Below, piece after piece: positions 54,137 to 63,493 of a DNA stretch of 64,000 nt. The DNA is taken from NCBI RefSeq assembly GCF_002017865.1, contig NZ_MTJN01000002.1:4154001-4218000 (forward strand). Direction: 5' to 3'. The position numbers were made by a program, and so were the translations under genes. The notes beneath the pieces are model-generated. The model had not been told where the DNA came from, searched no databases, and was given only the letters and a program-made list of their open reading frames with translations. Position 1 is the first letter of the stretch. Every line of letters begins with the position of its first letter. The stretch comes from Rhodoferax fermentans. GTDB taxonomy: Bacteria; Pseudomonadota; Gammaproteobacteria; Burkholderiales; Burkholderiaceae_C.

Positions 54137-54455
54137 GATCCGCTATCCGCCTTTTTTTGTGTGGGTACAGGCCCAGAGCCCCAACGACAGGGCCGCCAAC
54201 GCGACGGAGTTTAGGGGTGTCAAAGCAGACCGGAATTGACAAATGACAGACGGCATGGAGACAGTCAGGCCCTCAGCCACGCATCTGTGCTGGCCTCTCG
54301 CCTGTTGCGAAACCACCACCCGGGTTCTGGACCGGTGCACTTGGCCTATCCGCCTTGGGGACCGCAATCCGCCAGCGGCATGCGCCCGCCCCGCCCATCA
54401 AAAAACGGAGCACACTTCCCTTATGCCATCAGGGCCGGAGCCCCATTTCATTCTG
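54137..54455. other. Intergenic region upstream of the FapA gene, no gene seen
   Basis: Likely holds the promoter of the FapA gene. A 37-codon frame on the minus strand ending at 54143 was considered and rejected (see rejected list). Nothing else is supportable. Confidence 0.5.
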
Positions 54456-54485
54456 AAAAAAAAAGGGCCTTGCGGCCCTTTTTTT
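54456..54485. terminator. Bidirectional hairpin terminator after pgk
   Basis: GGGCC-TTGC-GGCCC flanked by nine A residues on one side and seven T residues on the other; it follows pgk on the minus strand, and would also terminate rightward transcription. Confidence 0.93.
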
Positions 54486-54515
54486 CAGACAACCCAGCGC
54501 AGCTGGGTGGAGGTT

Positions 54516-55709
54516 TTAACCCTCAGCGCGTTTTTGCAGGATCTCGAACGCGGGCAGGGTTTTGCCTTCCAGCACTTCGAGGAAAGCGCCACCACCGGTG
54601 GAGATGTAGCCGATGTCTTTTTCGATGCCGTATTTGGCAATCGCAGCCAGGGTGTCGCCACCACCGGCCAGCGAGAAGGCAGCCGATTCAGCAATCGCCA
54701 TGGCAATGGTTTTGGTGCCGTTCTCAAACGCGGGGAACTCGAACACACCCACCGGGCCGTTCCAGACGATGGTACCGGCAGCCTTGAGTTGTGCAGCCAG
54801 TTTGGCGGCGGTGACCGGGCCGATGTCCAGGATCATGTCGTCATCAGCCACGTCGGTGGCGGCCTTGACGGTGGCCACGGCGTCAGCGGCAAAACTCTTG
54901 GCGCAGACCACGTCGGTCGGGATCGGCACGTCGGCGCCGCGGGCCTTCATGGCAGCGATCACGGCGGTGGCTTCACCCACCAGGCTGGGTTCGGCCAGGC
55001 TCTTGCCAATCTTCATGCCAGCAGCCAGCATGAAGGTGTTGGCAATGCCGCCACCGACGATCAGGTTGTCCACATTCTTGGCCAAAGCTTGCAGGATGCT
55101 GAGTTTGGTCGAGACCTTGGAGCCCGCCACAATCGCCACCAAGGGGCGTTTCGGGTTGGCCAGGGCCAGGTTGATCGCGTCGATTTCAGCCGACAACAAG
55201 GGACCAGCGCAGGCGATCGGTGCAAACTGGGCAATGCCGTAGGTGGTGCCTTCGGCGCGGTGGGCGGTGCCAAAGGCATCGTGCACAAACACGTCGCACA
55301 GGGCAGCCATTTTTTTGGCCAACTCTTCGTTGTTTTTCTTCTCGCCCTTGTTGATGCGGCAGTTTTCCAGCATCACCAGTTGGCCGGGTTTGACGTCCAC
55401 GCCGTCGACCCAGTTGGCGATCACAGGAATCTCGCGGCCCATCAGTTCACCCAGTCGCTTGGCCACAGGTGCGAGGGAGTCTTCGGGTTTGAATTCACCT
55501 TCAGTCGGACGGCCCAGGTGGCTGGTGACCATCACAGCGGCACCAGCGTCGAGTGCCATCTGGATACACGGCACGCTGGCGCGGATGCGGGTGTCTTCGG
55601 TGATGTTGCCGGCATCGTCCTGCGGCACGTTCAAATCGGCACGGATAAACACACGTTTACCCTTGGCAGCGCCACTGGAAATCACATCGGCAAAACGTAC
55701 AACTTTCAT
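54516..55709 (-). CDS. pgk: Phosphoglycerate kinase
   Basis: A 397-residue enzyme interconverting 3-phosphoglycerate and 1,3-bisphosphoglycerate, shared by glycolysis and the Calvin cycle (cbbK). RADLNVP (residues 23-29), [10 protein letters not shown] (60-69), the catalytic-cleft [11 protein letters not shown] (about 190-200) and the C-terminal [17 protein letters not shown] are present. ATG at 55709 has an AAGGAG site. It is separated from the phosphatase gene upstream by 206 bases and a hairpin repeat, so it may have its own promoter although it keeps the cbb operon orientation. Confidence 0.97.
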   Translation of the reverse strand: MKVVRFADVISSGAAKGKRVFIRADLNVPQDDAGNITEDTRIRASVPCIQMALDAGAAVMVTSHLGRPTEGEFKPEDSLAPVAKRLGELMGREIPVIANWVDGVDVKPGQLVMLENCRINKGEKKNNEELAKKMAALCDVFVHDAFGTAHRAEGTTYGIAQFAPIACAGPLLSAEIDAINLALANPKRPLVAIVAGSKVSTKLSILQALAKNVDNLIVGGGIANTFMLAAGMKIGKSLAEPSLVGEATAVIAAMKARGADVPIPTDVVCAKSFAADAVATVKAATDVADDDMILDIGPVTAAKLAAQLKAAGTIVWNGPVGVFEFPAFENGTKTIAMAIAESAAFSLAGGGDTLAAIAKYGIEKDIGYISTGGGAFLEVLEGKTLPAFEILQKRAEG

Positions 55710-55881
55710 ACTCTAGGCTCCTTGAAAAAATGGGATGACATACGCCCTGTCTACGGCGTGATGTGCTCGCGTCATCTTGCTGATTGTCGCGCGACTCGCC
55801 CAACAAAATAACAAGGCCGTAACATGCGCACCCCTGCCATCCGCGGGGGTGTGGCAGCCCCCTCTGAAAACAGGGTCAAAT

Positions 55882-55920
55882 AGGCTTCTATCCCTTTATC
55901 CAAAAGGGATAGCAGCTATG
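55882..55920 (-). repeat. Dispersed hairpin repeat, between pgk and the phosphatase gene
   Basis: AGGCTTCTATCCCTTT and AAAAGGGATAGCAGCTATG form a strong stem directly after the phosphatase stop. It is placed to act as a transcription terminator or attenuator inside the cbb operon. Confidence 0.75.
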
Positions 55921-56587
55921 CATCCAATAGCACCGAGATGTCAGCAATCACACGGTCTGGCGCACAACTTTGCACGTTTTGCCCCATGTTGTAACCATAG
56001 GGCAACAGCCACACCGGCACCTGCGCCGCGCGGGCCGTGGCGGCGTCGATGCTGGAGTCACCCACAAACAGGGCGCGCCCAGGTGCCACGCCAAACTGGG
56101 CCAAGGCATGGGCCACCCCGGCCGGGTCGGGCTTTTTGGTGGGGAAGGTGTCACCGCTGATGACCAGGTCAAACAGGCTGGTGAGACCATGCACGTCCAG
56201 CACCACCTGGGTGTAGCGGCCTTCCTTGTTGGTGACCACGGCCAGCTTGACGCCCCGCTCACGCAGGGCCACCAGGGTTTCCAGCACCTGCGGGTACAGG
56301 TGGCTGCGGGTGCCGCAACGCGCGTTGTAGGCCAAGTTGTAGACCGGCAGGATCTGCCCCAGCAGCGCACTGCTGCGCACCACGGCGGCCTCAACACCTG
56401 TGACCTGCGCCAGCGCCTTCACCAGCAGCTCGAGCGTGCCGTGGCCGATCCAGTCGTCGACCTGTTGCTGGTTGACCTCGGGCAGGCCAAAACGCCGCAA
56501 GGCGTCGTTGACCGCGTCCAGAATCTCGGGCGCGGTCTCCACCAAGGTGCCATCCAGGTCAAACATGACCAGATCAAAACCAGCCAT
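55916..56587 (-). CDS. gph: Phosphoglycolate phosphatase (cbbZ/gph)
   Basis: A 223-residue HAD-family phosphatase. Motif I FDLDGTLVETA (residues 8-18), motif II VVTNK (about 117), motif III with the lysine KKPDPAG and motif IV FVGDSSID are complete. It removes phosphate from 2-phosphoglycolate, the product of RuBisCO oxygenation. Position after transketolase matches cbbZ of Cupriavidus. ATG at 56587 preferred to a TTG two codons upstream. Its start is nine bases after the transketolase stop. Confidence 0.93.
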   Translation of the reverse strand: MAGFDLVMFDLDGTLVETAPEILDAVNDALRRFGLPEVNQQQVDDWIGHGTLELLVKALAQVTGVEAAVVRSSALLGQILPVYNLAYNARCGTRSHLYPQVLETLVALRERGVKLAVVTNKEGRYTQVVLDVHGLTSLFDLVISGDTFPTKKPDPAGVAHALAQFGVAPGRALFVGDSSIDAATARAAQVPVWLLPYGYNMGQNVQSCAPDRVIADISVLLDA

Positions 56588-56596
56588 GGTCAAGCC

Positions 56597-58666
56597 TCAG
56601 TTGTAGGACGGAACCACCGTGTCGGGCAGAGCCTCGGCATGTTTGTTGGCGGCCCGGTGCACGATGGTGCGCACGGTGCTCACCACATGGTCCACGGTGA
56701 TGCCAAAGTGCTGGTACAGCTGCGGCGCCGGGGCCGACTCACCAAAAGTGGGCATGCCAATCACCACACCGTGGCGGCCGACGTATTTGCGCCAGAAGTC
56801 CGGGTGCGCCGCCTCAATCGCCAGCGACGGGGTGTTGAACGGGATCACCATCTCTTGGTAAGCATCGGTCTGGCGGTCAAACACATTGGTGCAAGGCATG
56901 GACACCACACGGGTGGCAATACCCAGGGCGGCCAGTTCGGCCTGCGCCTTCATGGCGATCTCGAGTTCGGAGCCGGTGGAGACGATCACCGCCTGCGCGC
57001 CTTCCATGTCTGACAGGATGTAGCCACCCTTGCGGATGTTCTCCACCATGCTGACATCGGTCAGGCGCGGCAGGTTCTGGCGCGACAGGCACAGGGCGCT
57101 GGGGCCGTCCTTGCGCTCCACCGCACTGGCCCAGGCCACGGCGGTTTCCAGACCGTCGGCCGGGCGCCACACGTCCAGACCGGGGATGATGCGCATGCTG
57201 GGGATATGTTCGATGCTTTGGTGCGTCGGGCCGTCTTCACCCAGGCCAATGCTGTCGTGGGTGAACACATGGATGACACGGATCTTCATCAACGCGGCCA
57301 TGCGGATGGCGTTGCGGCTGTAGTCGCTGAAGGTCAGGAAGGTGCCACCGTAAGGGATGTAACCACCGTGCAGGCAGATGCCGTTCATGATGCCGGCCAT
57401 GCCGAACTCACGCACGCCGTAGCTCAGGTGGTTGCCCCATTTGTCACGACCGGCGCGGATGCAGCCCTTGAAGTTGGTCAGGTTGGAGCCGGTCAAGTCG
57501 GCGCTGCCGCCAAAAAATTCGGGCAACAGCGGTGCAATCGCGTCGAGCGCGTTTTGGCTGGATTTGCGGGTGGCGATCGAGGCCGGGTTGGCGGCAATGG
57601 CCTCCAACAGACCGGGCAGTTTGTCGGCGTAGTCAGCAGACAAATCACCGGCCATGCGGCGTTTGAACTCGGCGGCCTCGACCGGGAAAGCAGCGCTGTA
57701 GGCGGCAAACTTGGCGTCCCAGGCATGTTCAGCAGCGACACCACGCGCCACGGCGTTCCAGGCGGTGGCGATGTCGGCGGGGATTTCAAAAGGCGCATAG
57801 GGCCAGCCCAGCGCTTCGCGGGTGGCGGCCACTTCGGCGGCGCCCAGCGCGGCACCGTGCACATCGTGGGTACCAGCCTTGTTGGGGGAACCCAGGCCAA
57901 TCACGGTCTTGCAGCAGATCAGGGTGGGTTTGCCATCGGCCAACACGGCCTGGGCCTTGGCGGCTTTGACGGCGGCATCCACCGCAGCCGGGTTGTGGCC
58001 GTCCACACCGGCAATCACGTTCCAGCCATAAGCATCGAAGCGTTTGGGGGTGTCGTCGGTGAACCAGCCTTCGACGTGGCCGTCGATCGAGATGCCGTTG
58101 TCGTCGTAAAACGCCACCAGCTTGGACAGGCGCAGCGTGCCCGCCAGCGCGCAGGCTTCGTGGCTGATGCCTTCCATCATGCAGCCGTCACCCAGGAACA
58201 CATAAGTGAAGTGGTCGACGATGGCGTGGTTGTCTTTGTTGAACTCGGCAGCCAGCAGCTTTTCGGCCAGCGCCATGCCTACCGCGTTGGAGACACCTTG
58301 GCCGAGCGGGCCGGTGGTGGTTTCAACACCCGGGGTCACACCGACTTCGGGGTGGCCTGCGGTTTTGCTGTGCAGTTGGCGGAAGTTCTTGAGTTCGCTC
58401 ATCGGCAGGTCGTAACCGGTGAGGTGCAGCAAGGCATATATCAGCATGGAGCCATGGCCGTTGGACAGCACAAACCGGTCGCGATCAGGCCAATGGGGGT
58501 TGGCCGGGCTGTGTTTGAGGTGGCGGTTCCACAACACTTCAGCAATGTCAGCCATGCCCATGGGGGCGCCGGGGTGGCCGGACTTGGCTTTTTCTACGGC
58601 GTCAACTGCCAACATACGGATGGCGTTGGCCATCTGCTTCGCGAATTCGGGAGTGGGTGTAGTCAT
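56597..58666 (-). CDS. tkt: Transketolase (cbbT type)
   Basis: A 689-residue thiamine-diphosphate enzyme of the Calvin cycle and pentose phosphate pathway. [20 protein letters not shown] near the N-terminus, the ThDP signature [13 protein letters not shown] (about 155-167), GYNVIAG-like text with DGHNP, and [20 protein letters not shown] (about 466-485) are present. Start at 58666 ([11 protein letters not shown]) with GGAAA upstream; an ATG 12 codons earlier also exists. It lies between the phosphoribulokinase and phosphatase genes, cbbT in the cbb order. Confidence 0.97.
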   Translation of the reverse strand: MTTPTPEFAKQMANAIRMLAVDAVEKAKSGHPGAPMGMADIAEVLWNRHLKHSPANPHWPDRDRFVLSNGHGSMLIYALLHLTGYDLPMSELKNFRQLHSKTAGHPEVGVTPGVETTTGPLGQGVSNAVGMALAEKLLAAEFNKDNHAIVDHFTYVFLGDGCMMEGISHEACALAGTLRLSKLVAFYDDNGISIDGHVEGWFTDDTPKRFDAYGWNVIAGVDGHNPAAVDAAVKAAKAQAVLADGKPTLICCKTVIGLGSPNKAGTHDVHGAALGAAEVAATREALGWPYAPFEIPADIATAWNAVARGVAAEHAWDAKFAAYSAAFPVEAAEFKRRMAGDLSADYADKLPGLLEAIAANPASIATRKSSQNALDAIAPLLPEFFGGSADLTGSNLTNFKGCIRAGRDKWGNHLSYGVREFGMAGIMNGICLHGGYIPYGGTFLTFSDYSRNAIRMAALMKIRVIHVFTHDSIGLGEDGPTHQSIEHIPSMRIIPGLDVWRPADGLETAVAWASAVERKDGPSALCLSRQNLPRLTDVSMVENIRKGGYILSDMEGAQAVIVSTGSELEIAMKAQAELAALGIATRVVSMPCTNVFDRQTDAYQEMVIPFNTPSLAIEAAHPDFWRKYVGRHGVVIGMPTFGESAPAPQLYQHFGITVDHVVSTVRTIVHRAANKHAEALPDTVVPSYN

Positions 58667-58835
58667 GGTGTTTCCAAAAAACTGAGGGGTAGATTTTGAC
58701 ATTTTTGCAAGCGGCCACTCAAATGTTCAAAAGTCTGGCAAAGCGGGTGGTCGCGGCCCGTCGCAACAACGCGGCGCAGCACCAGCGGACGCTGGACCGC
58801 AGACCGGCGCGGCAGGTGCAACCAGCTTTCGGGGT

Positions 58836-59711
58836 TTACGCGGCTTTCTTCTTGCGCTCGAGCATGCGCCAGACAAAGGGCGTGAAGATCATCTGCATGG
58901 CCAGCTCCATCTTGCCGCCGGGCACCACGATGGTGTTGGCGCGGCTCATGAAACTGCCGTCGATCATGCTGCGCAGGTAGGGAAAGTCGATGCCCTTGGG
59001 GTTGGCAAAACGGATCACAACCATGCTCTCGTCAGGGCTGGGGATGTCGCGCGCGATGAAGGGGTTGCTGGTGTCGACCATCGGCACCCGCTGGAAGTTG
59101 ACATGGGTGTGCTCAAACTGCGGGCAGATGTAGTGCACATAGTCGGGCATACGGCGCAGGATGGTGTCGGTGACGGCCTCGGTGCTGTAGCCGCGCATTT
59201 TCTTGTCGCGGTAGAGCTTCTGGATCCATTCCAGGTTGATGACGGGCACCACACCCACCAGCAGGTCGGGGTGTTTGGCGATGTCCACCGTGTCGGTGAC
59301 CACGGCGCCATGCAAGCCCTCGTAGAACAGCAGATCGGTGTCGGAGGGCACGTCTTCCCAGGGGGTGAAGGTGCCTGGCTCTTGGTGGTAGGGTGCGGCT
59401 TCTTCGGGGTCGTGCAGGTACTTGCGGCGCTTGCCTGTGCCGCTGGCGGCGTAGTTGGCAAACAGCGACTCAAGTTCGGCGAACAGGTTGTTTTCGGGGC
59501 CGAAGTGGCTGAAGTGTTTGTTGCCGGCGGCCTCGGCCTCGGCGGCTTTTTGTTTCATCTCCTTGCGGTCGTAGCGGTGAAAGCTGTCGCCTTCGATCAC
59601 GGCGGCCTTGACCTTTTCGCGGCGAAAGATGTTCTCGAAGGTGCGGGTCACCGAGGTGGTGCCCGCACCGCTGGAGCCGGTGATGGCAATGATGGGGTGG
59701 CAAATGGACAT
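58836..59711 (-). CDS. prkB: Phosphoribulokinase
   Basis: A 291-residue class I (bacterial) phosphoribulokinase, making ribulose 1,5-bisphosphate; the enzyme has no common role outside the Calvin cycle. P-loop GSSGAGTTSV (residues 12-21), IEGDSFHRYDR (about 40), LLFYEGLHGA and a C-terminal VIRFANPKGIDFPYL region are intact. ATG at 59711 has AGGAG upstream. Its presence beside fbp and rpe identifies the cluster as cbb despite the missing RuBisCO genes. A repeat copy lies just upstream at 59749. Confidence 0.96.
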   Translation of the reverse strand: MSICHPIIAITGSSGAGTTSVTRTFENIFRREKVKAAVIEGDSFHRYDRKEMKQKAAEAEAAGNKHFSHFGPENNLFAELESLFANYAASGTGKRRKYLHDPEEAAPYHQEPGTFTPWEDVPSDTDLLFYEGLHGAVVTDTVDIAKHPDLLVGVVPVINLEWIQKLYRDKKMRGYSTEAVTDTILRRMPDYVHYICPQFEHTHVNFQRVPMVDTSNPFIARDIPSPDESMVVIRFANPKGIDFPYLRSMIDGSFMSRANTIVVPGGKMELAMQMIFTPFVWRMLERKKKAA

Positions 59712-59748
59712 GGCAAACGTCTCCTGAGGAAAATAAACTCGGTGATTT

Positions 59749-59790
59749 AGCCCTCTAGCCCTCATAAATCCTGGGCTAGCAGCTATCTAA
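59749..59790 (-). repeat. Dispersed hairpin repeat upstream of phosphoribulokinase
   Basis: AGCCCTCTAGCCCTCATAAA followed by CCTGGGCTAGCAGCTATCT; CTAGCCC and GGGCTAG form the stem. Located in the 100-base gap between the fbp stop and the prkB start. Confidence 0.75.
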
Positions 59791-59811
59791 TTTGCAGTAA
59801 GCCGACCCCCA

Positions 59812-60918
59812 TCAGTCACGGAACAGGCTGCGTTCGGCAAACAGGGGGTTGGTCAGCTCGGCCTTGGCTGTGGGTTCGTGGTGGTAACGCTCGATGCGCT
59901 CGACCTCGTTTTTGGAGCCAAACACAAAGCCGATGCGCTGGTGCAGGCTGGTGGGCTTCACCTGCAGCATTGGCATCTCGCCGGTGGAGGCGCGGCCACC
60001 GGCCTGCTCCATGATCATGCCCATCGGGTTGGCCTCGTACAACAGGCGCAGGCGCCCGGGTTTGCTCAGGTCCTTGGTGTCACGCGGGTACATGAACACA
60101 CCACCACGCATCAGGATGCGGTGCGCCTCGGCCACCATCGAAGCGATCCAGCGCATGTTGAAGTCTTTGCCACGCACACCCGTTTTGCCCGCCAGACACT
60201 CGTCCACATAACGCTTGACCGGCACTTCCCAGAAGCGCGCGTTGGAGGCGTTGATGGCAAATTCCTGGGTGTCCTCAGGGATACGCAGTTTGGGGTGAGT
60301 CAGCATGAACTCACCAATGTTGGGGTCCAGCGTGAAGCCGTTGACACCGTCGCCCACAGTCAGCACCAGCATGGTGGTGGGCCCATATAGCGCGTACCCC
60401 GCAGCCACCTGTTTGCAACCGGGCTGGAGGAAATCGGCCTCCAGCACGTCGCGGCCCGAGTCGATGACCTCTTGTGGCGCGCGCAAGATGCTGAAAATGC
60501 TGCCCACCGACACGTTCACGTCGATGTTGCTGGAGCCGTCCAGCGGGTCAAACACAATCAGGTAGTTGCCACGCGGGTACTGCTTGGGGATCTGGTAGGG
60601 CGCATCCATCTCCTCTGATGCCATACCCGCCAGGCTGCCCGACCATTCGGTGCGCTGCATGAAGACCTCGTTGGACAAGACATCGAGCTTTTTCTGGGTT
60701 TCACCCTGCACATTGACAGAACCACCCTCGTCGGCCGCATGGTTGCCCATGACACCGGCCAGTTCGCCAAAAGCGACTGCCTTGGCGATGCCTTTGCAGG
60801 CCAGGGACACATCCAGAATCAGCGAATTGAAGTCCCCGCTGGCACTGGGAAAACGACGGCGCTCCTCGATCAGGAATTGGGTCAAGGTCGAACGGTTGGA
60901 ACGAAGGGTCATAGGCAT
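59812..60918 (-). CDS. fbp: Class I fructose-1,6-bisphosphatase (cbbF)
   Basis: A 368-residue phosphatase acting in gluconeogenesis and the Calvin cycle. Metal and substrate motifs are [21 protein letters not shown], the [11 protein letters not shown] signature (about residues 121-131) and [10 protein letters not shown] near 240. Length is right for the proteobacterial FBPase. ATG at 60918 has GGAG upstream; a second ATG is two codons downstream. Operon order matches cbbF, between cbbE and cbbP. Confidence 0.96.
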   Translation of the reverse strand: MPMTLRSNRSTLTQFLIEERRRFPSASGDFNSLILDVSLACKGIAKAVAFGELAGVMGNHAADEGGSVNVQGETQKKLDVLSNEVFMQRTEWSGSLAGMASEEMDAPYQIPKQYPRGNYLIVFDPLDGSSNIDVNVSVGSIFSILRAPQEVIDSGRDVLEADFLQPGCKQVAAGYALYGPTTMLVLTVGDGVNGFTLDPNIGEFMLTHPKLRIPEDTQEFAINASNARFWEVPVKRYVDECLAGKTGVRGKDFNMRWIASMVAEAHRILMRGGVFMYPRDTKDLSKPGRLRLLYEANPMGMIMEQAGGRASTGEMPMLQVKPTSLHQRIGFVFGSKNEVERIERYHHEPTAKAELTNPLFAERSLFRD

Positions 60919-60959
60919 GGCGAAACTCCCGATTGTTTAAATTTTGTAGTGCCAGAGGC

Positions 60960-61658
60960 TTATGCAGCAAGGGCTGCAGTGCGCAAGGCCTGCATGACCG
61001 TTTTGTAACCACCGTCTGCATCGGGGGCGCCAAATACAGCGCTGCCCGCGACAAAGGTGTCGGCCCCGGCTTGTGCAATGTCACGGATGTTGTCGGTTTT
61101 GACGCCGCCATCCACCTCGAGCCAGATCGGCTGGCCACCGGCTGCCACATAGGCATCGATGCGGGCGCGCACCAGGCGCAGTTTGTCCAGCGTGCTGGGG
61201 ATGAATTTCTGGCCGCCAAATCCGGGGTTGACACTCATGAGCAGCACCATGTCGAGCTTGTCCATGACGTGGTCGAGCACACTCAGCGGTGTCGCCGGGT
61301 TAAGCACCAGACCGGCTTTGCAGCCCAGCTCGCGGATCATCGACAGACTGCGGTCCACGTGTTTGGACGCTTCGGGGTGGAAAGTGATGATGTTGGCACC
61401 GGCCTTGGCAAACAGCGGGATGATCGCGTCGACCGGCTCAACCATCAGGTGCACGTCGATCGGGATGCTGACATGCGGGCGGATCGCTTCACACACCAGC
61501 GGGCCAATCGTCAGGTTGGGCACATAGTGGTTGTCCATCACGTCAAAGTGCACCAGGTCGCAGCCTGCGGCCTCGATGGCACGAACCTCTTCCCCCAGGC
61601 GGGAAAAATCGGCGGACAGGATGGACGGTGCCAAACGCAGGATGGGGCTGGAGCTCAT
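60960..61658 (-). CDS. rpe: Ribulose-phosphate 3-epimerase (cbbE)
   Basis: A 232-residue TIM-barrel enzyme interconverting ribulose 5-phosphate and xylulose 5-phosphate. [17 protein letters not shown] (residues 9-25), [17 protein letters not shown] (about 38), HLMVEPVD and [20 protein letters not shown] (about 142-161) are the conserved metal- and phosphate-binding motifs. Upstream spacing to fbp is 41 bases. Confidence 0.96.
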   Translation of the reverse strand: MSSSPILRLAPSILSADFSRLGEEVRAIEAAGCDLVHFDVMDNHYVPNLTIGPLVCEAIRPHVSIPIDVHLMVEPVDAIIPLFAKAGANIITFHPEASKHVDRSLSMIRELGCKAGLVLNPATPLSVLDHVMDKLDMVLLMSVNPGFGGQKFIPSTLDKLRLVRARIDAYVAAGGQPIWLEVDGGVKTDNIRDIAQAGADTFVAGSAVFGAPDADGGYKTVMQALRTAALAA

Positions 61659-61701
61659 GAACAGACTTTCGGGAAGTTAAAAAAGAGGATGCGGGCTGGT
61701 A

Positions 61702-62430
61702 TCAGGCCGACTGGTCATTCTGCCAGCCGACCAACTGCGCCAGCGTGACCTGGCTCAAGTCCGGCACCACCCGCAGCGCCCCCTCAAAATTGTGGTGTGC
61801 GGTGAACGGGTTGGGGGTGATCACGGTGGCCAGACCGGCAGCCGTGGCGGCACGCAGACCGTTGGCGGAGTCCTCAAACGCGATGCACTGGTTGGCGGGC
61901 AGCTGCAGGGCGTCGAGCATCTGCAGATACACCTGCGGGTGCGGCTTTTTGAGGGGTGCGGTGGAGGCGTCTCCAATCGCGCTGAAATGTTGGCGCCAAT
62001 TGTTGCCGACGGCCTGGCGCAACAAAGCCGCGATGTTGACAGGCGAGGTGGTGGTGGCAATGGCGAGCCGCAGACCAGCGGCCAGTGCCTGGTCCATCAG
62101 CTCCAGCACGCCGGGGCGCAACTTCACCACCCCCGTGTTGATGGCATGTTCGTAGGCGGCGGTCTTGATCTCGTGGATGTGGTTGATGCGGTCTTGCAGC
62201 GCGTGGGCATCCATCTCCTTGATGTCGGGGTTGACCTGGCGCCAGTAGTGCAGGATGCGCTCTTTGCCACCCGAGATCTCCAGCAGCTCAATGTACATGT
62301 CTTCGGTCCAGACCCAGTCCATGCCCATCTCGGCAAACGCATGGTTGAACGCAGCCATGTGCACACTCTCGGTGTCAGCCAGTGTGCCGTCCACATCAAA
62401 AATCAGTGCCTTGAGTGAGCCAGTGACCAT
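61702..62430 (-). CDS. cbbY: HAD-superfamily hydrolase CbbY
   Basis: A 242-residue HAD phosphatase. Motif I is FDVDGTLADTESVH (about residues 9-22), followed by an insert cap with EISGGKERILHY typical of CbbY, and motif III/IV text KKPHPQVYLQML and FEDSANGLRAATAAG. CbbY of Rhodobacter removes phosphate from xylulose 1,5-bisphosphate, a misfire product that inhibits RuBisCO. It is first in the leftward operon and faces cbbR. The ATG at 62430 is preferred to 62481. Confidence 0.94.
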   Translation of the reverse strand: MVTGSLKALIFDVDGTLADTESVHMAAFNHAFAEMGMDWVWTEDMYIELLEISGGKERILHYWRQVNPDIKEMDAHALQDRINHIHEIKTAAYEHAINTGVVKLRPGVLELMDQALAAGLRLAIATTTSPVNIAALLRQAVGNNWRQHFSAIGDASTAPLKKPHPQVYLQMLDALQLPANQCIAFEDSANGLRAATAAGLATVITPNPFTAHHNFEGALRVVPDLSQVTLAQLVGWQNDQSA

Positions 62431-62568
62431 GGGAATGTCCTTTTTCCAAGGGTTTACAGCCGAATACCGTGCCGTGAGCATTTACTTTAATCGCCTTGAC
62501 TCATAAACTCTAATCACGTTTTATTGAAAAATCATCAGCAACGACTGATGAGACAAACGGAGTCCGTG
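62431..62568. promoter_or_regulatory. cbbR-cbbY divergent control region
   Basis: A 138-base AT-rich interval between the divergent starts. TCATCAG and CTGATGA form a dyad at 62532-62551 close to the cbbR start, and an ATAAACT/TTTTATT-rich stretch lies toward cbbY. CbbR proteins bind such intervals and control both directions; binding here is inferred. Confidence 0.6.
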
Positions 62569-63480
62569 ATGCGCCCCTACACCTTCAAACAAATCCAGAC
62601 GTTCATGGAGGTGGCGCGCCAACGCTCGGTGTCCAAAGCGGCCGAACGCCTGTTTGTGACCCAGCCCGCGGTGTCCATGCAGATCCGCCAGCTCGAAGAC
62701 GCGTTTGGCCTGCCTTTGGTGGAGCCGCAAGGCCGCAACATCCAGCTTACGGCGGCCGGTGAGGCGTTTCTGACCTACGCCACCAACGCCATGAGCCAGT
62801 TCAAGGATCTGGAAGCGCTGATGGCCGAGCACGTGGGCCTGAAAAAAGGTCGACTTGACCTGGCGGTGGTGAGCACCTCCAAATACTTCATCCCGATGCT
62901 GCTGGTGCGCTTCAACCGTCTGCATCCGGGCATTGACGTGCAGCTCAACATCGACAACCGCGAAAACATCCTGGGCATGTTGTCGCGCAGCGAGGCCGAC
63001 CTGGTGGTGATGGGCCGCGCACCGAGCCACATCGACTGCGAGGCAATCCCCTTTGCCACCAACCCGCTGGGGGTGGTGGCGCCACCGGAACACCCGCTGT
63101 CGCGCCGCAAGAACCTGAGCTTCAAGGACCTGGCCGAGTACAGCTTTGTGGTGCGTGAAGACGGCTCAGGCACCCGCGCGGCGATGGAGCGGCTGTTTGA
63201 AGAACACAACACACCACTCAACATCTTCATGGGCCTGCCCAGCAACGAAACCATCAAACAGGCGGTGATGGCGGGCATGGGCCTGAGTTTTTTGTCGATG
63301 CGCACGATTCGCCACGAACTGGCCAGCGGCCACATTGCCCTGCTCGATGTGCAAGGCCTGCCGCAGATCAACCACTGGTATGTGACGCATCTGCGTCACA
63401 AAAAACTGTCCCCGGCAGCGCGCTCCTTCAAGGAGTTTCTGATCGAACAGGGCGGCGCCTTGATGGACGCCTGGAGTTAG
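62569..63480 (+). CDS. cbbR: CbbR-type LysR transcriptional regulator
   Basis: A 303-residue LysR regulator. The HTH reads FMEVARQRSVSKAAERLFVT then QPAVSMQIRQLEDAFGLPLV, with the effector domain after residue 90. Divergence from cbbY, and operon context, make CbbR the most likely identity; LysR subfamily assignment from sequence alone is less certain. It would sense a metabolite such as RuBP, phosphoenolpyruvate or NADPH to turn on the cbb operon. Start at 62569 has CGGAG upstream and places the HTH close to the N-terminus. Confidence 0.88.
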   Translation: MRPYTFKQIQTFMEVARQRSVSKAAERLFVTQPAVSMQIRQLEDAFGLPLVEPQGRNIQLTAAGEAFLTYATNAMSQFKDLEALMAEHVGLKKGRLDLAVVSTSKYFIPMLLVRFNRLHPGIDVQLNIDNRENILGMLSRSEADLVVMGRAPSHIDCEAIPFATNPLGVVAPPEHPLSRRKNLSFKDLAEYSFVVREDGSGTRAAMERLFEEHNTPLNIFMGLPSNETIKQAVMAGMGLSFLSMRTIRHELASGHIALLDVQGLPQINHWYVTHLRHKKLSPAARSFKEFLIEQGGALMDAWS

Positions 63481-63493
63481 TCGCGCGGCCTTG

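Noticed and set aside
52415..54214. Long plus-strand frame of about 600 codons
   Set aside because: Antisense shadow of the FapA gene; His/Gln-rich composition typical of reverse-reading a GC-rich gene.
54143..54254. Minus-strand 37-codon frame upstream of the FapA gene with a lipobox-like LGLWAC end
   Set aside because: Too short, no ribosome-binding site, no conserved text. It could be a leader peptide, but this cannot be supported.
57206..58699. Plus-strand frame of about 500 codons antisense to transketolase
   Set aside because: Shadow of a strongly conserved gene; Gly/Val/His-rich reading.
60945..60990. Further copy of the dispersed hairpin repeat at the 3' end of rpe
   Set aside because: Only the CCAGAGGCTTATG and AAGGGCTGCAG blocks resemble the family and their order is wrong.
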